NCBI GenBank assembly: GCA_035535035.1
Contig: DATLQW010000145.1
Span: 3,078-67,077 of the forward strand
Length of the DNA: 64,000 bases
Reading direction: 5' to 3'
From: JASHVB01 sp035535035
Lineage (GTDB): Bacteria > Pseudomonadota > Alphaproteobacteria > Acetobacterales > Acetobacteraceae
Made by a program: the position numbers and the translations under genes. Below the pieces are notes generated by a model. That model had not been told where the DNA came from, made no database searches, and saw only the letters and a list, made by a program, of their open reading frames with translations. Below are positions 49,745 through 61,745 of this stretch, in pieces (position 1 is the stretch's first letter; each line of letters begins with the position of its first letter).

Positions 49745-49762
49745 TGACAAGCAAACTTGTCA
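49745..49762. promoter_or_regulatory. operator 1 of the membrane-protein/XRE operon
   Basis: TGACAAG-N4-CTTGTCA, a perfect 18-bp inverted repeat, 23 bp upstream of the ATG at 49722. Typical size and symmetry for an XRE dimer site. The second copy is centred 32 bp away, about three helical turns, on the same face of DNA. Confidence 0.7.
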
Positions 49763-49776
49763 CCGCCACCGAGGAA

Positions 49777-49794
49777 TGTCAAGCTTCCTTGTCA
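49777..49794. promoter_or_regulatory. operator 2, overlapping a TTGACA -35 box
   Basis: On the minus strand TGACAAGGAAGCTTGACA, the same symmetry with one mismatch (CTTGACA for CTTGTCA). The TTGACA within it can serve as the -35 box of the operon promoter, so binding would compete with RNA polymerase. Confidence 0.65.
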
Positions 49795-50205
49795 TGCGCC
49801 AGCGCCGACAGCTTGCTGCTCATCCCTCGCTGGCTGGCGGCCGGCGGTGGCGCAAGGTCGCCGCCGCTGACACGTGGTGATGATCGCCCTGCCCCGATGG
49901 GCCGGTGTTCGGTCATCGAGAGCCTTGCGAGCGCGGCGGCCCGCGAAGGGCGGGCCATCCTTGACCGCGGCTCCGCGCGCCGCCCTGGGAGGGTTCAGGC
50001 CGGGACGGAGAAACCGCGCCCAGCCGAACCGAGAAACACCCCAGGAAGGGCGCCGACCGGGCGGGCTACCCACACCAAACAGCGAGGAGGCTTTTACTAC
50101 GTCTGTCGTGAACGCTGTATGTATCCGGCAGGCGTAGTCTTTGACCCCAGCCTACGCGCTTCGCCATAATGCCTTCGGCACGGATCGAACAAGACTGACC
50201 CGCCG
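49795..50205. other. gene-free stretch downstream of mfd
   Basis: 411 bp with open frames on both strands but no motif. A purine-rich GCGAGGAGGCTTTT word occurs near 50080-50095. No hairpin typical of a terminator for mfd was found. Confidence 0.4.
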
Positions 50206-53648
<3,443 letters not shown>

Positions 53649-53652
<4 letters not shown>

Positions 53653-53933
53653 CGGACCAGCGATTCCCGGATCCGCAGCAGCATGGGTGCCGCCTCGGGC
53701 GGCATCGGGCGACGACCGGTCAGCCAGTCAGCAAGATCGGTATCGGGGAGCTCAAGCAGCGCTTCAAGTGATTCGATCTCGGCGGCGTCGAACGTGGCGA
53801 GGCGGTCGCGGACGAAGCCGCCGATCATCAGGTCGTTCTCGTGCGTGCCGCGATGGGTGGCGCGGAACAGCAGGCGGCGGCAGCGCGGATCGAGGGCGGC
53901 GGATTCGGGGTCGTGCATGGGCTGGGGGTTCAT
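53649..53933 (-). CDS. sdhE: succinate dehydrogenase flavinylation factor SdhE
   Basis: 94 residues with RCRRLLFRATHRGTHENDLMIGGFVRDRL, matching the RGxxE signature (RGTHEND) of SdhE/SDHAF2, and LLELPDTDLADWLTGRRPMP. It helps attach FAD to SdhA. An internal ATG at 53918 is an alternative start. The sdhE-mfd overlap is common in alphaproteobacteria. Confidence 0.93.
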
Positions 53934-54083
53934 ATAACCGGCCGGTGGCCGGGACCAAGCCCCCTTGCACGGATTGTGGCGGGAGGCTGGGGTGAAACGG
54001 GAGCATGCGCACAGGCTTGCCGGAGGAATTGCCGTCGCGCGGCTGTCCCAGCGGCGCGGCCTGCCCCCCGGGCTGCCACTTGC

Positions 54084-57000
54084 TTACGCCCCCAGCAGCT
54101 CCTCCAATGCCTTCGCCGCCTGCCCGGCCGCCCCGCGCATCTCCGCGAACAATCCCCCCGCCTCCGCCGCGTCGCCCCGCCGCGCCGCTTGCTCCACCGC
54201 GCGCGCGAGGGCGCTCACCGCGGTGGCACCGCAATTGCCCGCCACGGACACCAGGTCGTGTGCCTCTTGCGCCGCCTGTTCCAGCTCGCCCGCGGAGAGC
54301 CGCGGGGCCAGCCGGTCGATCCGCGCCGCCACGTCGCGCACCGACTCCGCGATGAATGCGGCAAACTGCACACCGCCCAGGAACCCGCGCAGCCCGGTAA
54401 TCGCCACCCGATCGACCGCCGGGGCCGGTGCCGCCGGCCGCCGCTCGCCCCGGACAATCGAGTCCAGCATCGCTACCAGCGTGTCCGGCGACAGCGGCTT
54501 GCTGAGATAGGCGTCCATGCCGGCGCCGCGATAGCGCTCCTCGGCACCGGTCACCGCGTCCGCCGTCAGCGCCACGATCGGCACGGCGTTGGCCGGCGGT
54601 GGCAGGGACCGGATGCGGCGCGTCGCCTGCACGCCGTCCATCACCGGCATCTGCACATCCATCAGCACCACGTCGAAATGCGAGCGCAGCACCGCCTCGA
54701 CCGCCTCACGGCCGTTGGCCACCACCTCCGCCGTGTGGCCGACCGACTGCAGCAACGCCGCCACCAATCGCTGATTGGTGCGGTTGTCGTCCGCCACCAG
54801 CACCCGCAGAGCGCGCCGGTCCGGCCCGGCCTGTCCAGCCGCCGGCGGTCCGCCGGCCGGAGCAACACTGACCGGCGGCAGCAGCGGCAAGGTGACCAGG
54901 AACCGGCTGCCCCGCCCCAGCCGGCTGGTCACCGCGATCGTGCCGCCCATCAGCTCGAGCAATTCGCGGGTGATCGCCAGTCCCAGCCCGGTGCCGCCGA
55001 ACCGGCGGGAGATCGAGCTATCCGCCTGGGTGAATTTCTGGAACAACCGGGCCTGCGTCGCCTCGGTCATGCCGATGCCGGTATCGGTCACCTCGATCGC
55101 CACGCGCCGCGCCGGGTCGAGGGTCGTCCCCAGGTTCTCACCCCGGGAAAGCACCACCGGCAGCAGCTTCACGTCCACCTCGACGCTGCCGCGTTCGGTG
55201 AACTTGATGGCGTTGCCGAGCAAGTTGAGCATGACCTGGCGCAGGCGGGTGGCGTCGCCGTGGAACCGCTGCCGGGCTTGCGGCGTGATATGCGCGGTCA
55301 GCGCGATGCCCTTCTCCGCGGCACGCGGCGCCAGCAGCGCGACGGTCGCCTCGATCGTCTCGGCCAGGCCGAAATCGATCGGGTCCAGCTCCATCTTGCC
55401 GGCCTCGAGCTTGGCGATGTCCAGCACGTCGTCGATCACCCGCAACAGCGCCGCGGCGCTGTCGCGCACGGTGAGCGCGCAGTCGCGCTGGGCACTGGTG
55501 AGCACGCCCTGCAACAGCAACTCGTTCATGCCGATGATGCCGTTCATCGGCGTGCGGATCTCGTGCGATATGTTGGCCAGGAACTCGGTCTTCGCCCGGT
55601 TCGCCCGTTCCGCCGCGGCACGCGCCGCCTCCGCCTGCGCGTGCGCCGCGGTAACCCGCTCCTCGGCCGCCTTGCGCTCGGTCACGTCGGTGTAGGTGCG
55701 CACCACGCCGCCGCCGGGCAGCGGCGTCGAGCGGACTTCCAGCATCCTGCCGTTCGGCCGGCGGCGTTCGTAAACATGCGGCTGGTCGAGGATGCCGCCG
55801 GAGCGGATGAACTCCTGAATTTTCTCTGGCGTGACCGCGAACTCCTGTGCGTGCCACTGGTAGGCCACGACGTCGGCGAAATGCGGCCGCGCCGTCATCA
55901 TCCCGGCCGGCAGGTCCAGCATCTGGATGGCGCGGGCGTTGCACACCGCGACAATGCGATCCGCGTTCACCATCATGATGCCCTGGTCCATGAACTCCAG
56001 GGTGGTTTGCAGGACCGCCGATTTCTCCGCCGCGTCGGTCTCGCTCCGGCGCAACGCCTCGGCCTGGCTCTCCAGCCGCACCCGCGCCGTCTCCTGCTCG
56101 GCATTGCGCTGCGCGAGCGACGCCTCCGAACGCGCGAGGCGGCGGAACTGGGTGACCAGCGCGCGGAACAGCAGCAGCAGCGTCGCCGCGACCGCGAGTG
56201 TGGCGATCGCAGTCACCCGGCTTTGCCACCGCCAGTCATGCAGCGCCGCGCCCTCGGGGAAGCTGACGTTCACGGCGAGGTCGTAGTCGGCCAGCGGATG
56301 CACCGAGACCCAGCGCGGGCGGCCGGTCAGTCCGCCGGAGGACCGATATGTTCCACCGCCGCGCGCCGCCATTTGATACCAATCAGACCGCGCCGGCACG
56401 CGCGTGCCGACATATTTGTCGAACCCCGGATAACGCACCAGCACGGTGCCGTCGCGCCGCATCAGGACGATGGCGGTGGCGTCGTCGTGCACGATGACGT
56501 GGTAGAACGCCTCGAAATACGACAACGCGAGTCCGCCGGCCACGAAGCCGAGCGTCTTGCCGCCCGGACCGGCGACCCGCCGCACGACATAGACCGTCCA
56601 TGCCGGAACCAGCGATCCGCGCACCGGCGGGCTGACGAACGGGACATCGGCCGGGTGCTCGCGAAACCAGCCGAACAATTCGCGGTCCGATACATCGATC
56701 GGCTGCCGCGGGACGCCACGGGAGGAGACCACGACCCGCCCGTCCGCACTGACCAGGTTGATCGCGGCGGCCTGCGGCAGGTTGCTCAGCCGGTCGCGCA
56801 GGGCCCGCGCCGTCGCCGCGTTGCCAAGTGATCCGGCGAACTGCGCCGGCGTGGCGATGCCGTCGGCCAGCACCTGCGCGCGGACCGCCTGCACCACCAG
56901 ATCGACGCTCTGGATCGTGCGTGCGGTCTGCTCCGCCAGCACAAACCCCAGATTGGTCTCGGTCTGCTGGTAGCGGGCGAGCGCCTCGCGCCGCGCGTCC

Positions 57001-57137
57001 CAGATCGACAGCGCCGCCGCCCCGACGGCGAGCGCGATCAGGCCGGCGCAGGTCAACATCAACCAGCGCCCGGTGCGTTGGGCGGGCGGGTCGCTGCTGG
57101 CGGTCACGGCGGACGGCGCTTGGGGCATGAGGGTCAC
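54084..57137 (-). CDS. hybrid sensor histidine kinase (Cache-PAS-HisKA-HATPase-REC-HPt)
   Basis: 1017 residues. TM1 about 26-46; periplasmic double-Cache-like domain about 50-290 (LVSADGRVVVSSRG, GFVAGGLALSYFEAFY); TM2 about 303-325; coiled coil; PAS about 370-490 (FMDQGIMMVNADRIVAVCNARAI); HisKA with FLANISHEIRTPMNG near 525; HATPase with GNAIKF and GGTGLGLAITRELLEL; REC with VADDNRTNQ and phosphoacceptor DVQMPVMDG near 825; C-terminal HPt with EAHDLVSVAGNCGA near 955. A phosphorelay kinase sensing a periplasmic small molecule. No output regulator is adjacent, so the partner is unknown. Confidence 0.93.
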   Translation of the reverse strand: MTLMPQAPSAVTASSDPPAQRTGRWLMLTCAGLIALAVGAAALSIWDARREALARYQQTETNLGFVLAEQTARTIQSVDLVVQAVRAQVLADGIATPAQFAGSLGNAATARALRDRLSNLPQAAAINLVSADGRVVVSSRGVPRQPIDVSDRELFGWFREHPADVPFVSPPVRGSLVPAWTVYVVRRVAGPGGKTLGFVAGGLALSYFEAFYHVIVHDDATAIVLMRRDGTVLVRYPGFDKYVGTRVPARSDWYQMAARGGGTYRSSGGLTGRPRWVSVHPLADYDLAVNVSFPEGAALHDWRWQSRVTAIATLAVAATLLLLFRALVTQFRRLARSEASLAQRNAEQETARVRLESQAEALRRSETDAAEKSAVLQTTLEFMDQGIMMVNADRIVAVCNARAIQMLDLPAGMMTARPHFADVVAYQWHAQEFAVTPEKIQEFIRSGGILDQPHVYERRRPNGRMLEVRSTPLPGGGVVRTYTDVTERKAAEERVTAAHAQAEAARAAAERANRAKTEFLANISHEIRTPMNGIIGMNELLLQGVLTSAQRDCALTVRDSAAALLRVIDDVLDIAKLEAGKMELDPIDFGLAETIEATVALLAPRAAEKGIALTAHITPQARQRFHGDATRLRQVMLNLLGNAIKFTERGSVEVDVKLLPVVLSRGENLGTTLDPARRVAIEVTDTGIGMTEATQARLFQKFTQADSSISRRFGGTGLGLAITRELLELMGGTIAVTSRLGRGSRFLVTLPLLPPVSVAPAGGPPAAGQAGPDRRALRVLVADDNRTNQRLVAALLQSVGHTAEVVANGREAVEAVLRSHFDVVLMDVQMPVMDGVQATRRIRSLPPPANAVPIVALTADAVTGAEERYRGAGMDAYLSKPLSPDTLVAMLDSIVRGERRPAAPAPAVDRVAITGLRGFLGGVQFAAFIAESVRDVAARIDRLAPRLSAGELEQAAQEAHDLVSVAGNCGATAVSALARAVEQAARRGDAAEAGGLFAEMRGAAGQAAKALEELLGA

Positions 57138-57185
57138 CGGCGGCGGCTGGCCATACTGAATCCGCCAGTTCAGGCTACGCCAAGG

Positions 57186-57500
57186 TTACCGCTGGCTGCG
57201 CCGGTGCGGCCGGCCGGCCGGCTTGCGCCCGGACACCGAGAACGCGGCACCGGCGCAGATCAGCCCAAGCGCCGCGGGCAACAGCCAGGCCGGACGCACC
57301 AGCAGCGGAACAACCACGTCCGACCAGATCCAGGTGGACAGGTGTTGCTCGATGCCGCTGCGCAGCGCGTCGGTCAGGTCATGGTCGGCCATCAGCAGCA
57401 ACCGGCCAAGCGGCACCGAGGTCGGGCCCAAGGTCGCCAGCGCGACCGAGCCCACCAGCAGGATGGCCGAGATGACCAACAGGATGCGTTGCAGGGTCAC
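57186..57500 (-). CDS. small membrane protein coupled to msrP
   Basis: 104 residues from GTG 57500, overlapping the msrP stop (GTGA). Two hydrophobic segments at about 5-27 and 62-88, and a basic C-terminal tail. It occupies the position of MsrQ but is half its length, has two rather than six helices and lacks the heme histidines, so it is not MsrQ. Function unknown; coupling suggests it works with the molybdoenzyme. Confidence 0.7.
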   Translation of the reverse strand: MTLQRILLVISAILLVGSVALATLGPTSVPLGRLLLMADHDLTDALRSGIEQHLSTWIWSDVVVPLLVRPAWLLPAALGLICAGAAFSVSGRKPAGRPHRRSQR

Positions 57501-58489
57501 ATGAACAGCTTCTGATTCTGGAGGCCAGCATAGAGGCTGGCGACGAAATCACCATAGCCGTTGTAGATCACGGTTGGCACCATTTCGTCGGATCCGAGCA
57601 AGCGCTCGCGCGCCTGGCTCCAGCGCGGATGCGGCACCGCCGGGTTCACGTTGGCCCAGAAGCCGTACTCGTCCGGCGCGATCGCCTGCCAGAAGTTGAG
57701 CGGCTGCTTGTCGGTAAAGGTGATCTTGGCCAGTGCCTTGGCCGACTTGAAGCCGTATTTCCACGGCAGCGTCAGGCGGATCGGCCCACCATCCTGCGGC
57801 GGCAGCACCTTGCCGTACATCCCGGTGGCGATGAAGGCGAGGTCGTTCGCCGCCTCGGCCATCGTCACCCCCTCGATGTACGGCCACGGATACATCGGGC
57901 TGTCCAGCCCCGGCATCACCTTCGGGTCCTGCGCCGTCTCGAACACGACGTATTTCGCCGAGCCCAGCGGGTCGGCCAGCTTGACCAACTGGCTGAGCGG
58001 GAAGCCGGTCCACGGCACGGTCATCGCCCAGGCTTCGACGCAGCGGTGGCGATACACCCGCTCCTCGAGCTGGACCTGCTTCAGCAGGTCGTCGATCGCG
58101 ATGCTGCGCGGCTTGGCGACCATCCCGCCGATGCTGATGCTCCACGGGCGCTGCGGCAGCTTCTGCGCCGCCCGCCAGACGTTCTTGCTTTCGTCGAATT
58201 CGTAATAGTTGTTGTAGGTGGTGGCGTATTTTTCCCCGGTGATGGCGCGGCCGGGCTGGTATTTGTCATTGAGCGGCCCGGCCGCGCCCAGCGCGGCAAC
58301 CGCCGGCGGGGCAACGCCCGGCGGGACGACCGCCGGCGCGCCATCCGCGGCCAGGGCGGAGCGCACTGCCGCCGATCCCGCCGACAATGCCAGCGCGCCG
58401 GCCATCAGGTTGCGGCGGCGCAACGCCAGCGCCTCCGGCGTGGCCAGCCGTTCGGCGATTTCCCAGCCGTGGCGTCGCATGATGTGCAT
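57497..58489 (-). CDS. msrP: MsrP-type periplasmic molybdopterin methionine-sulfoxide reductase
   Basis: 330 residues from ATG 58489. A twin-arginine signal (ALRRRNLMAGALALSAGSA) is followed by a sulfite-oxidase-type molybdopterin fold: NNYYEFDESKNVWRAA, RPWSISIGGMVAKP, YRHRCVEAWAMTVPWTGFPLSQLV with the molybdenum-ligating Cys, and PPQDGGPIRLTLPWKYGFKSAKALAKI. MsrP repairs oxidised methionines in periplasmic proteins using quinol-derived electrons through MsrQ. MsrQ is not next to it. Confidence 0.93.
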   Translation of the reverse strand: MHIMRRHGWEIAERLATPEALALRRRNLMAGALALSAGSAAVRSALAADGAPAVVPPGVAPPAVAALGAAGPLNDKYQPGRAITGEKYATTYNNYYEFDESKNVWRAAQKLPQRPWSISIGGMVAKPRSIAIDDLLKQVQLEERVYRHRCVEAWAMTVPWTGFPLSQLVKLADPLGSAKYVVFETAQDPKVMPGLDSPMYPWPYIEGVTMAEAANDLAFIATGMYGKVLPPQDGGPIRLTLPWKYGFKSAKALAKITFTDKQPLNFWQAIAPDEYGFWANVNPAVPHPRWSQARERLLGSDEMVPTVIYNGYGDFVASLYAGLQNQKLFM

Positions 58490-58658
58490 CCCTGCCTCCT
58501 TCTCCCGGTTGCCAGCCTTGCCGGAGCAGCTCGATGCCGCGTTCACTCGATCGTGAGCCGCGGCATCGCACCCGGCGGCAATTGTCGGACGCACCAGGAT
58601 CGGGGACATTACACCCCGGCCGCGCCCGCGGCCGAATTTTTCCTTTGGAGGCCCCCCA

Positions 58659-59666
58659 ATGCATCTCGCCCGCTTCCCACGCGTCCGGATGTTCCCGACC
58701 CCGACCCCGCTGGAGAAGCTGGCGAACCTGTCGCGGCACCTGGGCGGGCCGGAGATCTGGATCAAGCGTGACGACTGCACCGTGGTGGCGACCGGCGGCA
58801 ACAAAATCCGGAAACTGGAGTTCCTGGCCGGCGAGGCGCTGGCGCAAGGTGCCGACCACCTGGTGACGCAAGGGGCGGTGCAGTCCAACCACGTGCGCCA
58901 GACCGCGGCGGTGGCGCGGCGCTTCGGCCTGAAATGCACCGCGCTGCTGGAGCACCGGGTGGTCACCAACGACCGCGACTACCTGAACAGCGGCAACGTG
59001 CTGCTGGACAAGCTGTTCGACTGCGCCATCGAGTATCGCCCCGCCGGCCTGGACATGAACGCCGAGGCGGTGGCCAAGGGCGAAGCACTGCGGGCGGCGG
59101 GCGGCAAGCCGTATGTCATCCCGGGCGGCGGCTCGAACCGGGTCGGCGCGCTGGGCTACGTGTCCTGCGCGCAGGAACTGCTGCAGCAGGCCGACGAGAT
59201 GGGGCTGCGGATCGACCGCATCGTCAGCGCCACCGGCAGCGCCGGCACCCATGCCGGGCTGCTGGTCGGGCTGCAAGGCTGCAACGCCGGCATCCCGGTG
59301 CTGGGCATCGGCGTGCGCAATCCGAAGGACCGGCAGGAGACCATGGTCCATACCCTGGCAGAGGCCACCGCCGACTATGTGGGTGTCCGCGGCGGCATTC
59401 CCCGCGCCGCGGTGGAGGCCAACTGCGACTATATCGGCGCCGGCTACGGCCAGCCGACCGAGAGCATGGGCGAGGCGGTGCTGCTGCTGGCGCGGCTGGA
59501 GGGCGTGTTGCTCGACCCGGTCTATTCCGGCAAGGCGATGGCGGGGCTGATCGATCTGGTTCGCAAGGGCGCGTTCGGCAAGGACGAGCGGGTGGTGTTC
59601 CTGCACACCGGCGGCGCGGTCGGATTGTTCGGCTACACCGGGTTCTTCGAGCAGGCGATGGGGTAG
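58659..59666 (+). CDS. dcyD: D-cysteine desulfhydrase / ACC deaminase-like PLP enzyme
   Basis: 335 residues, preceded by TTTGGAGG. Tryptophan-synthase-beta-type PLP fold: IWIKRDDCTVVATGGNKIRKLEFL with the PLP lysine, VTQGAVQSNHVRQTAAVAR, IPGGGSNRVGALGYVSCAQEL, SATGSAGTHAGLLVGL and LHTGGAVGLFGY. It should release H2S and ammonia from D-cysteine, with pyruvate as the carbon product. ACC deaminases share the fold, so the exact substrate is probable rather than certain. Monocistronic. Confidence 0.88.
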   Translation: MHLARFPRVRMFPTPTPLEKLANLSRHLGGPEIWIKRDDCTVVATGGNKIRKLEFLAGEALAQGADHLVTQGAVQSNHVRQTAAVARRFGLKCTALLEHRVVTNDRDYLNSGNVLLDKLFDCAIEYRPAGLDMNAEAVAKGEALRAAGGKPYVIPGGGSNRVGALGYVSCAQELLQQADEMGLRIDRIVSATGSAGTHAGLLVGLQGCNAGIPVLGIGVRNPKDRQETMVHTLAEATADYVGVRGGIPRAAVEANCDYIGAGYGQPTESMGEAVLLLARLEGVLLDPVYSGKAMAGLIDLVRKGAFGKDERVVFLHTGGAVGLFGYTGFFEQAMG

Positions 59667-60077
59667 GGCGACGCTCGACGATCGCCGAATCGCAGTTCGG
59701 TCTGGGACCAGTACGATATGTTTGGCACGCTCAACCGGCACCGCATTGTTGCCCGCAACGGCACTCCCGAAACGGTCGGCCCGGCAATGCTGCGAATAGC
59801 CCATCGCCGGTGCCACTGCGCTCGGTTCCATTCATCACCAAGCACACGAAGCCTGGACTGAACCCCACCCCTGAGACACGGAAACTAAACACACCTCGAT
59901 TTTGCCTCCGCGACCGCGGCCAACCGCAAGCGGCGAACACGGACCATCTACCCCACCCGGCAATCTGCCCTCCTGGGCAAAGAACACAGCGGGGCGTCGA
60001 AGACGCCGGGCTTGCGGCCGGCCGCGGGCCAAAAGACCATGGGACCGGCCGTCGCTTTTCCTGCCTCGTCTTGTTCA
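59667..60077. other. gene-free stretch before the insertion sequence
   Basis: 411 bp with no gene supported. It is less G+C rich around 59830-59900, with CACGAAGCC and ACACGGAAACT words of the kind seen in dispersed repeats. The 3' end of the IS3 element should lie in here but its inverted repeat could not be placed. Confidence 0.4.
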
Positions 60078-60956
60078 TCAGGCCGGACGTGTGACCGGCA
60101 TCGACATTTCGACCTGTGGCACTGGCGCCGAACGTGGCAACGGGGCCAGGATCGCTTCGAATTCCTCCGGTGCCAGATACGTCGGCGCCGAATGCAATCG
60201 TTGCCGGCTGTAAACCTCCTCGATGAATGCGCCGATCGAGACCTCCGCCTCCGTCCGATCGCGATGCGCCTGACCGTTCACCGCCTCTCGTTTCAGCGAG
60301 CGCATGAAGCTTGCCGCCATCGCGTTGTCCCATGGACAACCAGGCCGGCTCATCGACGGCTGAATACCGGCCTGCTCCAGCCGGACGATGCAATCGCCGC
60401 AGGCGTATTGCACCCCTTGATCGGAGTGATGGACCAGTTCGCCCGGCGTGACGGCACGATTGCCAATGGCCATAGCCAACGCTGACAGCGCCAGTTCAGC
60501 CCGCAAATGCTCCGCCATCGCCCAACCTACCGCACGCCGGCTGAAAGCATCCGGGACAACAGCCAGATAAACGAGATCTTCGCGCATCCTTATGTAAGTG
60601 AGGTCCGCCACCCCAAAACCGATTGACCGCCATCGGCACCAAGTGACGCGCCAGATTGGGCCACACCTGCGAGCCATGCCGCGACTCCGTCGGCGCCGGG
60701 CGGAACGACAGCTTCGGCGGGCAAGCGGATTGTCCTCCCGGCGGATCCGCGCCACGCGCTTGCGGTTCACCGCCCAACCCGCACGGTGAAGCAGAACCGT
60801 GATCAGCCGGTAGCCGTTATTGCGGTAGCCGCTCTTCCGATGCGCCAATGACAGCAGTTGGATTTCATCCCGCGGCGCGGTTTCTTCCTCACGCGGCTTC
60901 GACGCCAGCCAGTGCCGGCAATACCCCGCCCGGCCGACGCCAGCCAACACGCACAT
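60078..60956 (-). pseudogene. IS3-family transposase OrfB, degenerate
   Basis: 293-codon frame starting MCVLAGVGRAGYCRHWLASKPREEETAP, with rve integrase core pieces VADLTYIRMREDLVYLAVVPDAFSRR, HHSDQGVQYACGDC and RQRLHSAPTYLAPEEFEAIL. Between about 60612 and 60735 the true sequence (SRHGSQVWPNLARHLVPMAVNRF) is in another frame, so two compensating frameshifts exist. The catalytic glutamate is replaced: DNAMAASFMRSLKREAV instead of DNAMAESF. The transposase is therefore dead. Confidence 0.85.
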
Positions 60957-61332
60957 GCGTTCGACCTCTATATGATTGCCATGATTGCCTTGCCGCTCTA
61001 TCGCCGCGTGGATGTTGTCTCGCCAGGACCGCCCTCGTTGGGGCGTTGCTCCCTGACATGCCGCAAGGCCGCGCGAAAAAATCCGGTTCCAACTGCTGTT
61101 GGCCGATCTTTCGCTCCAGTTCTCCGATCCTTCTCCGTGCCTCGGCCGGATCGGTCACGTCTGCCGCGGCGACGGATGCCTCGATCGCTTCCACTCCGGC
61201 TCGCGATCCGCGGCCGGCACGGCGCAACGCCGCCGAGCCACCGGTCTGCAGGTGATCGCGCCAGATGTACAACAGCCGGCGTTCCACCGCCAGTTCACTG
61301 GCAAGGCCAACGATACTCTCGGTGGTGGCCAT
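60889..61332 (-). pseudogene. IS3-family OrfA, degenerate 5' end
   Basis: The frame reads KLAAVSRMATTESIVGLASELAVERRLLYIWRDHL and a leucine-zipper-like RRIGELERKIGQQQLEPDFFA, typical of IS3 OrfA (helix-turn-helix and coiled coil). Its tail is unrelated sequence to the stop at 60889. Upstream of about 61355 the same frame joins directly to a different transposase remnant, so the true start is gone. Confidence 0.8.
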
Positions 61333-61339
61333 TCGACTC

Positions 61340-61570
61340 ACCGCGGCGAGCTTGAACGGCTCGTTCTCGATCTTCCATCGGGCTCGGCCACAGGCGGCAA
61401 GTTCGGCGACCTTGTCACGGTTGACGGACAAATTGGTGACCAATCTGTTGCGATAGGTGACCGCTGCCGGCAGCGTCGTGGATCTCGATCTCCAGCCAGT
61501 TGACCGTCAGGGCGTCGTTTCCGTCCCGCGGCGGCACGCCGGGCAGCCAGCGATACCGATAGGTGAACCG
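61340..61570 (-). pseudogene. remnant of a DDE transposase (IS1182/ISNCY-like), interrupted by the IS3 element
   Basis: On the minus strand RFTYRYRWLPGVPPRDGNDALTVNW and, after a frameshift, VTYRNRLVTNLSVNRDKVAELAACGRARWKIENE. The latter matches the conserved NxHKVAELxxCGRxRWKIENE segment of this transposase group. The match breaks exactly where IS3 OrfA sequence begins (about 61355). No gene is seen in 61571-61745. Confidence 0.75.
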
Positions 61571-61745
61571 CTTCCGGCTCTGGATAGTAATGAAGCCTCA
61601 ACTGCTGCGTTCCTGCGCAGCCACGCAGATGCCGGCGAGGCCACCGCGCCGCATCTGCGTCGATCCGCATCACCGCGCGGTTTCAAACCGTCCCGGCTTC
61701 CGCCGCGCCTCGCGCCCCACCCAGCCCCGCGCTACCCTGCCGGCC

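Noticed and set aside
53841..56831. Plus-strand open frame of nearly 1000 codons
   Set aside because: Antisense shadow of the hybrid histidine kinase.
57186..57500. MsrQ heme subunit
   Set aside because: Position fits, but the protein has two helices and no heme histidines and is half the length.
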